Made by a program: the position numbers and the translations under genes
Notes under the pieces: generated by a model
What the model was told of the DNA's origin: nothing
Seen by the model: the letters and a program-made list of their open reading frames with translations, nothing else
Databases searched by the model: none
DNA from: Flavobacterium sp.
GTDB taxonomy: Bacteria > Bacteroidota > Bacteroidia > Flavobacteriales > Flavobacteriaceae
DNA: 64,000 nucleotides
Assembly: GCF_027484205.1 (NCBI RefSeq)
Contig: NZ_JAIXUB010000015.1
Span: 310,001 to 374,000 of the forward strand
Direction of reading: 5' to 3'
Shown here: in pieces, positions 18,043-26,187 of the stretch
How positions within the stretch are numbered: the first letter of the stretch is position 1
How the letters are laid out: each line of letters begins with the position of its first letter

Positions 18043-19128
18043 CTATTTACCTTTTATAGAAGCTTCTAGATTTCTTTCTATTTTATGTTCAGGTCTTGAC
18101 CATTTTGGTTTTTCACCTAACGATTGAAATTGAGAATCCTCAGCTTCAACTGTTTTAGGTTGCATCAATTTTATAAAAGGTTTTTGAGGTTGTAATCCTA
18201 ATGTTTCAAACATTTTCATGTCTTCATTAACATCTGGATTTGGAGTTGTTAGTAGTTTGTCACCTGCAAATATTGAATTGGCACCAGCAAAGAAACACAT
18301 TGCTTGTCCTTCTCGACTCATCTCAGTTCTACCTGCTGATAGTCTTACTTGAGTTTCGGGCATAACAATTCTCGTGGTTGCAACCATTCTAATCATTTCC
18401 CATATTTCAACAGGTTTTTCATTTTCCATTGGAGTTCCTTCAACAGCAACAAGAGCATTTATAGGCACTGATTCTGGTTGTGGGTTCAATGTTGAAAGCG
18501 CAACAAGCATTCCTGCTCTGTCTTCAATACTTTCGCCCATACCAATAATTCCACCACTACAAACAGTAACATTAGTTTTTCTAACATTGTCAATAGTTTG
18601 TAATCTATCCTCAAATCCACGAGTGGAAATAACTTCTTTATAATAATCTTCAGACGTGTCTAAATTGTGATTATAAGCATATAAACCTGCTTCGGCTAAA
18701 CGTTGTGCTTGGTTTTCTGTAAGCATACCTAAGGTACAACAAACTTCCATATCAAGTTTATTTATGGTACGAACCATTTCAAGAACTTGGTCAAATTCTG
18801 GTCCATCCTTTACATTTCGCCAAGCTGCACCCATACAAACTCTTGATGAACCGCTAGATTTTGCTCTTAATGCTTGTGCTTTTACTTGACTAACAGACAT
18901 TAAATCATTTCCTTCAATATCAGTATGATATCTTGCGGCTTGTGGACAATAGCCACAATCTTCTGGACATCCACCAGTTTTTATTGATAAAAGTGTTGAA
19001 ACTTGAACCGTATTTGGGTCATGATTTTCTCTATGGATTGTTGCTGCTTCATACATTAAATCCATTAATGGTTTGTTGTATATTGCTATAATTTCTTCTT
19101 TAGTCCAATTGTGTTTAGTGATGCTCAT
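18043..19128 (-). CDS. bioB: Biotin synthase (radical SAM)
   Basis: 361 residues. It inserts sulfur into dethiobiotin, the last step of biotin synthesis. The radical-SAM cluster motif GGCPEDCGYC gives Cys54, Cys58 and Cys61. Further blocks are VCMGAAWRN, CCTLGMLTENQAQRLAEAGLYAYNHNLDTS seen as consecutive motifs, GGIIGMGES, and INALVAVEGTP. The later ATG at 19128 is chosen over 19152 because a -7 box at 19150-19157 overlaps the earlier one. bioB is 6 kb from and opposite to the bioFDA operon, so it is a separate transcription unit of the same pathway. Confidence 0.97.
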   Translation of the reverse strand: MSITKHNWTKEEIIAIYNKPLMDLMYEAATIHRENHDPNTVQVSTLLSIKTGGCPEDCGYCPQAARYHTDIEGNDLMSVSQVKAQALRAKSSGSSRVCMGAAWRNVKDGPEFDQVLEMVRTINKLDMEVCCTLGMLTENQAQRLAEAGLYAYNHNLDTSEDYYKEVISTRGFEDRLQTIDNVRKTNVTVCSGGIIGMGESIEDRAGMLVALSTLNPQPESVPINALVAVEGTPMENEKPVEIWEMIRMVATTRIVMPETQVRLSAGRTEMSREGQAMCFFAGANSIFAGDKLLTTPNPDVNEDMKMFETLGLQPQKPFIKLMQPKTVEAEDSQFQSLGEKPKWSRPEHKIERNLEASIKGK

Positions 19129-19149
19129 TTTTGAAATAATATGTTGCAT

Positions 19150-19157
19150 CAAAAGTA
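19150..19157 (-). promoter_or_regulatory. -7 box for bioB
   Basis: TACTTTTG on the minus strand, 21 bases before the ATG at 19128. A TTG-equivalent lies at 19173-19175, but the 15-base spacing is shorter than ideal. Confidence 0.5.
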
Positions 19158-19209
19158 GTTAATTTGTTTTAACAAAAAAAGAAATTATAAATGGTAAATC
19201 ATTTGAAAT

Positions 19210-19659
19210 TTAACTCTCCACGTTATCAATGAATACATTTTTTGTTTTCCAATATTGTGTGTTTACAAAACTAACAATTAATACAGACGTAATTCCTTCT
19301 ATAAACAAACCAAAACTATATTGAGCAATTGAAGGATTTCCGCCAAAAAGGAATGCCTCAGAAAGGTTTTTTATGTAGGCAGCATCTTTAAAATTCAAAT
19401 AAATTACTAATCCTAGTATCGAAAGTGATATCGCTATAATTCCTGTTAAGCCACTTGAAAATAAATTTTTTAAATAACTTTTTTTTCCTTCCGATAAATT
19501 TGATTTGATAATTTTATTCAAACCATAGATGATTATAAAAATATTTAAAATTCTTAAATAATATAAATCAGAAAACCCTAAACCTTCCATTAGTAGAAAG
19601 TATAAACCAATAGCTATAAACAATAAAAAGCCAAACTTAAGTTCTTTTGATATTTTCAT
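19210..19659 (-). CDS. Small membrane protein of unknown function, four predicted TM helices
   Basis: 149 residues from MKISKELKFG; an in-frame ATG three codons earlier (19668) is equally possible. Four hydrophobic segments are visible: about 8-24, 30-47, 70-92 and 112-132. No catalytic or binding motif is visible. It lies between bioB and ribF on the same strand with its own spacers. It resembles the DUF4199-type small membrane proteins of Bacteroidetes in size and layout, but I do not recognise the family with any confidence. Confidence 0.7.
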   Translation of the reverse strand: MKISKELKFGFLLFIAIGLYFLLMEGLGFSDLYYLRILNIFIIIYGLNKIIKSNLSEGKKSYLKNLFSSGLTGIIAISLSILGLVIYLNFKDAAYIKNLSEAFLFGGNPSIAQYSFGLFIEGITSVLIVSFVNTQYWKTKNVFIDNVES

Positions 19660-19753
19660 AATTTTCATATTTTATTAAAAAAGTTCAAATCAAATTTACG
19701 CATAATATGTGTAAATGTTATTTTTTTAACAAAATATACATGAATGTTTAGCT

Positions 19754-20689
19754 TTAAAAATTCTGTTTCTTGTAGAATTTTAATGTGGTTTGCTTATCAA
19801 TTTCAATTTGTTTTTTTAGTGATTCCAAAGAATCAAATTTCTGTTCATCACGAATAAAATCTAAAATTTCAATTGTTATTTTTTGATCATATAGGTTTGA
19901 ATCAAAATCAATAAAAAAAACTTCGATTGTTTGATTCAATCCATTTACTGTTGGACGTGTTCCAATATTCATCATGCCATAAAAATTGTTTCCCGAAATC
20001 AAACTTTTTACAATGTAAACTCCATTTTTTGGAATTAGTTTATATTCTTCATCGATGTTGATATTGGCTGTAGGAAAGCCTATTGTTCTACCAAGTTGTT
20101 TTCCTTTAACTACCGTTCCTGAAAAAGAATAATTATATCCTAAGTAATTGTTAGCTAAAGTTATATTACCATCTAAAATTGCAGTTCTTATTTTAGTTGA
20201 ACTCACTGAAATTTCGTCAATTTGTTGTGCTGAAATTTGCTCAACTTCAAAACCATATTGTTTGCCAAAAATGATTAAATCATCAATAGTAGCCGTTCTG
20301 TTTCTTCCAAAACGATGGTCATATCCAATTATTATTTTTTGAATATTAAATTTTTCAACTAATATAGTTTTTACGAAATCCTCAGCAGTAAGTCTTGAAA
20401 ACTCTTTATCGAATGGGTGAATGATTAAATTATCAATCCCAATGTTTTCTAAAAGTTTAGATTTTTCAGTAATCGTATTTAATAGTTTGACCTCATTATT
20501 TTCTTGTAAAATCATTCTTGGATGTGGAAAAAATGTCAAAACAAGACTTTCACTTTCACTGTTTTTTGCATCATAAACTAGTTTTTGCAAAATGTGATTA
20601 TGTCCTATATGCACACCATCAAAAGTCCCAATGGTTACAATTGATTTCTTCGATGTTTTATAAGAATTGATGGAGTTGAAAGTTTTCAA
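19754..20689 (-). CDS. ribF: Bifunctional riboflavin kinase / FMN adenylyltransferase
   Basis: 311 residues, the normal bifunctional length. The N-terminal FAD synthetase half shows TIGTFDGVHIGHNHIL (a nucleotidyltransferase HxGH motif) and IIGYDHRFGRNR. The C-terminal flavokinase half shows GTVVKGKQLGRTIGFPTANI and PKNGVYIV. It converts riboflavin to FMN and then to FAD. ribE, the preceding pathway step, is elsewhere in the window at 58.4 kb. A -7 box (20704-20711) lies 14 bases upstream of the start. Confidence 0.97.
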   Translation of the reverse strand: MKTFNSINSYKTSKKSIVTIGTFDGVHIGHNHILQKLVYDAKNSESESLVLTFFPHPRMILQENNEVKLLNTITEKSKLLENIGIDNLIIHPFDKEFSRLTAEDFVKTILVEKFNIQKIIIGYDHRFGRNRTATIDDLIIFGKQYGFEVEQISAQQIDEISVSSTKIRTAILDGNITLANNYLGYNYSFSGTVVKGKQLGRTIGFPTANINIDEEYKLIPKNGVYIVKSLISGNNFYGMMNIGTRPTVNGLNQTIEVFFIDFDSNLYDQKITIEILDFIRDEQKFDSLESLKKQIEIDKQTTLKFYKKQNF

Positions 20690-20703
20690 GCAATTATTTT
20701 TGG

Positions 20704-20711
20704 CAAATTTA
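20704..20711 (-). promoter_or_regulatory. -7 box for ribF
   Basis: TAAATTTG on the minus strand, 14 bases before the ribF start. A TTG-equivalent lies 15 bases further upstream (20727-20729), shorter than ideal. Confidence 0.5.
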
Positions 20712-20728
20712 AGAGATTTTATAAAACA

Positions 20729-20764
20729 AATAAGGATTGGAAACTATATTATCCAATCCTTATT
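20729..20764 (-). terminator. Terminator after the M43 protease gene
   Basis: Perfect 12-bp stem AATAAGGATTGG/CCAATCCTTATT with a 12-nt loop. On the minus strand it is followed by TTGTTTTAT; on the plus strand by a longer T run. It separates the protease from ribF. Confidence 0.75.
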
Positions 20765-20783
20765 AATTTTTTTTTATTCAGAA

Positions 20784-22814
20784 TTACTCTTTAATAAAAC
20801 GCAAAGTTTTATTAGTGTTTTCTGTTGAAACATTTACAAAATAGGTTCCAATACTTAAATTAGAAGTATTAATTGTTAAGTCACTTTCAGAAGAAATTTG
20901 AACTTCTGTAATTTTTTGTCCTAACGCATTGTATATTGAATAAGCTTTTGGGAATTCAGAATTTGTAATGCCAATATTTACAAAATCCTTAGATGGGTTT
21001 GGATATAAATAAATGTTTGAAACTGTATCAAAAACTTCATTTGAAAGATAGTTGATGCTAAATGCTTTACTTTCTGTAGCTCCAAATTGTCCGCCTTCTC
21101 CAACTGTAATAGTATTGTCAGGCGATTTTATTGTATAATATCCATTTCCGTTTCCACAACAAATTCCGTTTGATCCTGCGTCATTAATAGTAAAAACGTA
21201 ACAAGCTCCAGCAGGAACAGTCCATGTTTGAGAAATAACAATTGAACCATTTCCATAAGGTCCACCACTGTACAGTGTTGTTCCAGAATTATTTTTTAAA
21301 TTCCAAGTTGTTTCTGATGCAACGTTATCTCTTTTTAATTTGAATAAAACAGTTGTAAAACTTGTGTAGTTTACAGGACCATTTGTTGCGGTAAAACTCC
21401 CTGAAGCAGTATTATTTGTACTTCTTTGATCTAAAACACCATTTGCATTTACAACTGATACAGTAATTGTACCACTTGTAGTACTTGAAACTGGCATGTC
21501 AAATGTTGAAAATTTATTAGGCTCTATGGTTCCACTCCAATTGTAAGTATAAACAGTTCCTCCGTTTACACTATAGTTTAATGTTGCCGAAGTTAAATTT
21601 GAAGTTCCTCTATTAAAAAGTGAAATTTTTTGATAGGACTGACTCGCACCACAAACAGGAGATACAGGTGCGCTACAAACTGCTTCTACTTTCACTTCAG
21701 CATCATTAGCAAATAATGGAATTGGAGTTCCTTTTGTAGAAGTTTTTAATGATAATCTTCTTGGAGCATTATTCATAATAACTACCATTCTGTCTTTTTG
21801 ATTTTGAGTATAAATATTCATACATCCATCATTGGTGTAGTCCATATAATTTTGAACCATTTCTAAACCTGTATTAGTACAATTTGTAACAGATGGACAA
21901 CCTCCATTTGAGGTATGATGCACAGGAGTATCTGCGCAAAAGTCATCACCACAAGACGAATCACCCCAAATGTGTCTTAAACCAACCCAATGACCAACTT
22001 CATGTGTCATTGTTCTTCCTTCGTTGTAAGGTGCGTTTAATAAAAACGTACCATCATTATAAGCAACTCCACCAAAAGTTGCATAATTTGCAACAACACC
22101 ATCAGTAGAAGCACTTCCTCCAGAAGCATTTAAACCAGGAAGTCCTGAAGCATCTGGAAATTGTGCATATCCTAGTAATGTTTGGTCAGTAAAGTTTACA
22201 GACCACATATTCAAATATTGTGTTGGATCCCAAATGGTATTAGGTTTTACTGTTGAATTAATATCAGCAGTTGACCAAGAAGATTGACACATATTAACTC
22301 GGTTAATTCCATTTGTAGGATTTCCATTTGGATCAACTTTTGCTAATACGAATTGAATTTCTGTGTCAGCACCAACAGGATTTGTATTGAAACCTGGTGT
22401 TCCCGAAAGTCTTCTAAAATCGTTGTTCATTACAGTAATCTGAGATTGAACTTGGGAATCTGTAATGTTAGGAGCAACACCAACAGATTGACCAGAATGG
22501 ATAACATGAACTACAACAGGAATAGTTATAATTTCAGTCGTTGAAGCAGTACTTCTTCTAGTTTTATAACTTTCAATTAATGGATTTATCCACGCTTCAA
22601 ATTGTTCATCTGTTAATCTATTTGAATCATTTTCTTGAAGATATTTTTCATACTCTACAGAAGCACATCTTACGTAGTCGTTTGTAGTGGTAACCTCTTG
22701 TTTTTTTCCAAAAAGCACCATTTGTTTAGTACTTTTTTCTTGAGCAAAACCTATTGTAGTAGCTAAAAATAAAATAGCCAAAAAAGACTTTGATGAAAGT
22801 AAATAGTTTTTCAT
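20784..22814 (-). CDS. Secreted zinc metalloprotease, M43 (pappalysin/cytophagalysin) type, T9SS substrate
   Basis: 676 residues. Signal peptide to about residue 25 (FLAILFLATTIGFAQ). A propeptide is followed by a catalytic domain with zinc motif HEVGHWVGLRH (His271, Glu272, His275, His281) and a Met-turn region QNYMDYTNDGCM. Paired cysteines around CGDDFCADTP are typical of M43. The middle holds beta-sandwich modules, including a CARDB-like segment near 385-480. The C-terminal 75 residues (NIYLYPNPSKDFVNI ... LRFIKE) are a type A sorting domain. It is likely an extracellular protein-degrading enzyme. It neighbours two other T9SS metalloproteases at 22.9-28.9 kb, all of different families. 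Confidence 0.93.
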   Translation of the reverse strand: MKNYLLSSKSFLAILFLATTIGFAQEKSTKQMVLFGKKQEVTTTNDYVRCASVEYEKYLQENDSNRLTDEQFEAWINPLIESYKTRRSTASTTEIITIPVVVHVIHSGQSVGVAPNITDSQVQSQITVMNNDFRRLSGTPGFNTNPVGADTEIQFVLAKVDPNGNPTNGINRVNMCQSSWSTADINSTVKPNTIWDPTQYLNMWSVNFTDQTLLGYAQFPDASGLPGLNASGGSASTDGVVANYATFGGVAYNDGTFLLNAPYNEGRTMTHEVGHWVGLRHIWGDSSCGDDFCADTPVHHTSNGGCPSVTNCTNTGLEMVQNYMDYTNDGCMNIYTQNQKDRMVVIMNNAPRRLSLKTSTKGTPIPLFANDAEVKVEAVCSAPVSPVCGASQSYQKISLFNRGTSNLTSATLNYSVNGGTVYTYNWSGTIEPNKFSTFDMPVSSTTSGTITVSVVNANGVLDQRSTNNTASGSFTATNGPVNYTSFTTVLFKLKRDNVASETTWNLKNNSGTTLYSGGPYGNGSIVISQTWTVPAGACYVFTINDAGSNGICCGNGNGYYTIKSPDNTITVGEGGQFGATESKAFSINYLSNEVFDTVSNIYLYPNPSKDFVNIGITNSEFPKAYSIYNALGQKITEVQISSESDLTINTSNLSIGTYFVNVSTENTNKTLRFIKE

Positions 22815-22919
22815 AAGTTAATTTTTTTTGTAAAAATATGAAAATTCCAATAAATTGTTAGTCTAAAAGTTAAAAAAAAAATATTATATTCGTCAAATGA
22901 AATTTTAAACTTGATAGTT

Positions 22920-25900
22920 ATGAAAAAGTACTTCTTAATTTTAGTTGTTACTGTTTTAAACTCCTTTGGGCAAAACTTACCAAATGGAATAGAAACAAAT
23001 TTAAGCCCAAACGGTGTTTTAGAAAATGTATTTGACCATTATGGTAACAAATATAAACTTACTGATATTGTTGTTGGTAAAGAGATTAAAGATGAAAATG
23101 GTCAAATTTTAAGATCCACTAATCCATTACCAATGACATGTGGATATTTTAATTTGTATTTTGAAGATGGTTGCGGAATGGAAAACACTTCTATTGCATC
23201 TCATATGGCCAGAAGAGCTGTTGTTTGTCAAGTTTTTACAGATTTATCTAACTTTATTAATACTCCATTAACTACAAATGGTTTAAATAATAAGGTTAAT
23301 ATATGGGTAAGAAATATTAATAATATTGTTCCGCCCGAATCATCATCAGATGTTTTAGGATTAGCTAGTTCCTTCTATAGTATGCCTTATAATACAACAG
23401 CGGGTTTTGGCGGAATTGTAGACAATGAAATATGGAAAACAATTCATACTGGTGTTGATTCGTATACAAATGTTGTTTCTCCATTAGTTAGTTCAGCTAT
23501 AAGTTCTGGAACATCGGGTATTTTTTATCATGGAATGATGGCTTTTAATTTTAATGCCACAACACCACCAATAAATTGGAATACAAATTTATCTATTACA
23601 TCTTTTCCTGATCTTTATGATTTATATTCAGTGGTTTTACATGAAGTTACTCATTCTTTAGGATTTGCAAGTTTAATAAGTTCAACTGGAACCTCTAAAT
23701 TTAATTCTGGATACAATTATTATAATAGATATGATAGGTTTTTAAAGAATAATGCCAATACTCAATTTTTATTAACTAGTTCAGGTTGTGGAACAGGCAC
23801 AGCAGGAAGTATGTATAATTATGGATTTAATCCTGCTTTAAACACAAGTATTTTACAACCAAATCCCACAAGTTGTTCTAATTCAATAAGATTTGTCGGG
23901 TTAACTAATGTTCAAGTATACACACCAACGGCTTTTTCTCCTCCAAGTAGCTTAAGCCATTTTGAAGGAACATGTGTTTTGCCAAATCCAAATTTTACCT
24001 TAACATATAGTATGGATACAAACGTAATTAGAAGATTTTTAAAACCGCAAGAAAGAAATGCTTTAGGAAATATAGGCTACAGTTTGAAAACATCATATGG
24101 AGTAAGCACAACTTATCAAGGGACAGCAATATACACTGGTGGTGTTTTGACTGGAGTTTCAGTTGCAGGTGTAAATGACGGACTTAATTCAAATGGGACA
24201 TTCAAATATATTGGTACAGCTGGAACACCTATTGTGATTAATAGTTCTACTGATACTTCAAAAAGAATTTTGAGTAATGACACGAGTACCTCAACTAATT
24301 TTGAATGTTTGCAAGATGTTTTTGATACCACTGCTACTTTTACTGCAACATCAGGCGTTGGTTCCACAACAAATGTATCTTTTACAAGTTCAGTTCCTGG
24401 TTTGCATCTTTTACGATATGTTCCACGAAATAGTACAGGAACACAGAAAGGAAACATAACTTATATTTACGTTTATGTAGATGCTATTAATAATTGTGTT
24501 TCAATGAATGCTTGTGATTATATAGGTAATGGAAATTTTGAGAGTTATTCTAGTTTACCATCAGAATTATCTCAAGTAAATTTGTCATGTGGATGGTTTA
24601 ATGCTCATTTTGGATCAGCAGATTACATGCATTCAAGCGCTACTTCAAGTATGGTTGATGTACCTTGCAATTATTTTGGATTTGAAAATGATAATATTTT
24701 AAGCAATGGTGCATATGTAGGAATGTTATTTAGTGTAAACGGCCCATTTAATAATCATTATTATGAAAGTATAAGAACAAAGTTGAAGACACCTCTTTCA
24801 TCAAATTCTAGTTATCAACTAAGCTTTGATGTTTCTTTAGCAGAAGGAGTGAGTATGTTATCGAATAAATTTCAAGCTTATTTAAGTAAAACTATCATTG
24901 CTACAGCAGGTGCTGGAGAAATTCCGATTTCAAATCCTAATATGTTGAAAACAAATTCAACATTTTCAACATGTTCCAATGGTTGGGAAAAAATAGTTTT
25001 GACATTTAATACTGATTCCATTGGAGGTGAAGAATATCTATATTTAGGAGGATTAAATGGTGTTGAGGAAATGGTTAAATCTGCAGCCACATCGATAGAT
25101 GGCTGTTTGTATTATAATTTTAATGGTACTAATAACTCTTATTATTATGTAGACAATGTTTCACTAATACCATTAAACGGAGGATCTTTTACTCTTCCAT
25201 CAACATTATGTCAACAACAAATCTTGTCAAATTTAAATACTTATCTGGATGGTTTACCAACAAATGGTGTTTTTTCTGGAACAGGTGTTGTGTACAGTGG
25301 AGGTGTTTACTCATTAAATAGCACTAGTATGCCTTTTGGGGTTAATACCATTTCCTATACTTATACAAATAGTTCTGGTTGTTCAGTTACAATTTATAGT
25401 AATATTACAATAGAAGATTGTGGATGTAATTGTTTGTCAACAATGTATTTTACTTACACAAATGTTGGAAATACAGTTACTTTTAATGTTTTAAATACTA
25501 ACCCAAATTGTACACTAAGTAGCATGTCGCCACTAAGGTTGTATTGGGAGTTTGGTGATGGTACGTCAGTTTTTAACGGCGGTACTACTTTTACCCACAC
25601 TTATCCTACAGCAGGAAGTTATTTAGTTAAGTTGTCGCCAAGAATAATGGGTCCAGCTGATGAAGTTATTTGTTCTAGAACAGGAAGAGATGTTATATCT
25701 AATACAGTTGTAACAAGCTCAGGAAGATCTTCAGTCGACTTAATTAATCAAAATACATCAGATAACGTGTCAATTTATCCTAATCCAACAACTTCAAAAT
25801 TTAATATAAATATTGAAAATAATATTGATAAAAAGGTATTAGTTGTTGTTAGAACAATAGAAGGCAAGGAAATATTTAAAGAGACCTACAATTTGAAAAA

Positions 25901-26015
25901 AGGTAATCAAACTATTGAAGTTGAATTATCGCCTTCTGTTAGTGATGGTTTGGTTTTGGTAGAAGTGAGCTCTAGTAATATTAAAGTTTCAAAAAACTTA
26001 TTAATTAAAAATTAA
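22920..26015 (+). CDS. Secreted metalloprotease-like protein with PKD and T9SS sorting domains
   Basis: 1031 residues. Signal peptide MKKYFLILVVTVLNSFG. HEVTHSLGFASLIS at 241-254 gives the HExxH zinc motif (His241, Glu242, His245), and the LGF that follows is reminiscent of leishmanolysin-like or related metzincins. The third zinc ligand is not evident, so the family is uncertain. A PKD-type domain (WEFGDGTSVFNGG ... FTHTYPTAGSYLVKL) lies near 870-930, and a T9SS type A sorting domain (VSIYPNPTTSKFNI ... SKNLLIKN) closes the protein. The ATG at 22920 is used; the frame's upstream TTG adds three residues. It is divergent from the M43 protease and followed by a strong palindrome. Confidence 0.83.
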   Translation: MKKYFLILVVTVLNSFGQNLPNGIETNLSPNGVLENVFDHYGNKYKLTDIVVGKEIKDENGQILRSTNPLPMTCGYFNLYFEDGCGMENTSIASHMARRAVVCQVFTDLSNFINTPLTTNGLNNKVNIWVRNINNIVPPESSSDVLGLASSFYSMPYNTTAGFGGIVDNEIWKTIHTGVDSYTNVVSPLVSSAISSGTSGIFYHGMMAFNFNATTPPINWNTNLSITSFPDLYDLYSVVLHEVTHSLGFASLISSTGTSKFNSGYNYYNRYDRFLKNNANTQFLLTSSGCGTGTAGSMYNYGFNPALNTSILQPNPTSCSNSIRFVGLTNVQVYTPTAFSPPSSLSHFEGTCVLPNPNFTLTYSMDTNVIRRFLKPQERNALGNIGYSLKTSYGVSTTYQGTAIYTGGVLTGVSVAGVNDGLNSNGTFKYIGTAGTPIVINSSTDTSKRILSNDTSTSTNFECLQDVFDTTATFTATSGVGSTTNVSFTSSVPGLHLLRYVPRNSTGTQKGNITYIYVYVDAINNCVSMNACDYIGNGNFESYSSLPSELSQVNLSCGWFNAHFGSADYMHSSATSSMVDVPCNYFGFENDNILSNGAYVGMLFSVNGPFNNHYYESIRTKLKTPLSSNSSYQLSFDVSLAEGVSMLSNKFQAYLSKTIIATAGAGEIPISNPNMLKTNSTFSTCSNGWEKIVLTFNTDSIGGEEYLYLGGLNGVEEMVKSAATSIDGCLYYNFNGTNNSYYYVDNVSLIPLNGGSFTLPSTLCQQQILSNLNTYLDGLPTNGVFSGTGVVYSGGVYSLNSTSMPFGVNTISYTYTNSSGCSVTIYSNITIEDCGCNCLSTMYFTYTNVGNTVTFNVLNTNPNCTLSSMSPLRLYWEFGDGTSVFNGGTTFTHTYPTAGSYLVKLSPRIMGPADEVICSRTGRDVISNTVVTSSGRSSVDLINQNTSDNVSIYPNPTTSKFNINIENNIDKKVLVVVRTIEGKEIFKETYNLKKGNQTIEVELSPSVSDGLVLVEVSSSNIKVSKNLLIKN

Positions 26016-26044
26016 GTAATTTTAGTATTTATCTAATGATTAAG

Positions 26045-26076
26045 GAAACACTTTTTAAATATTTAAAAAGTGTTTC
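26045..26076 (+). terminator. Terminator after the PKD metalloprotease gene
   Basis: Perfect inverted repeat GAAACACTTTTTAAAT/ATTTAAAAAGTGTTTC, essentially without a loop, followed by a T-rich stretch. Confidence 0.7.
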
Positions 26077-26153
26077 TTGTTTTAGTGTCTTTAATTACTT
26101 TAAGTTTTTAAATGGCAAATAGTTAAATATTTTAAATAATCAATAAATATTAT

Positions 26154-26161
26154 TATATTTG
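26154..26161 (+). promoter_or_regulatory. -7 box before the reprolysin-like protease
   Basis: TATATTTG, an exact TANNTTTG match, 26 bases before the ATG at 26188. No well-placed TTG was found. Confidence 0.45.
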
Positions 26162-26187
26162 AAATCTTAAATTATTAATAAACTAAA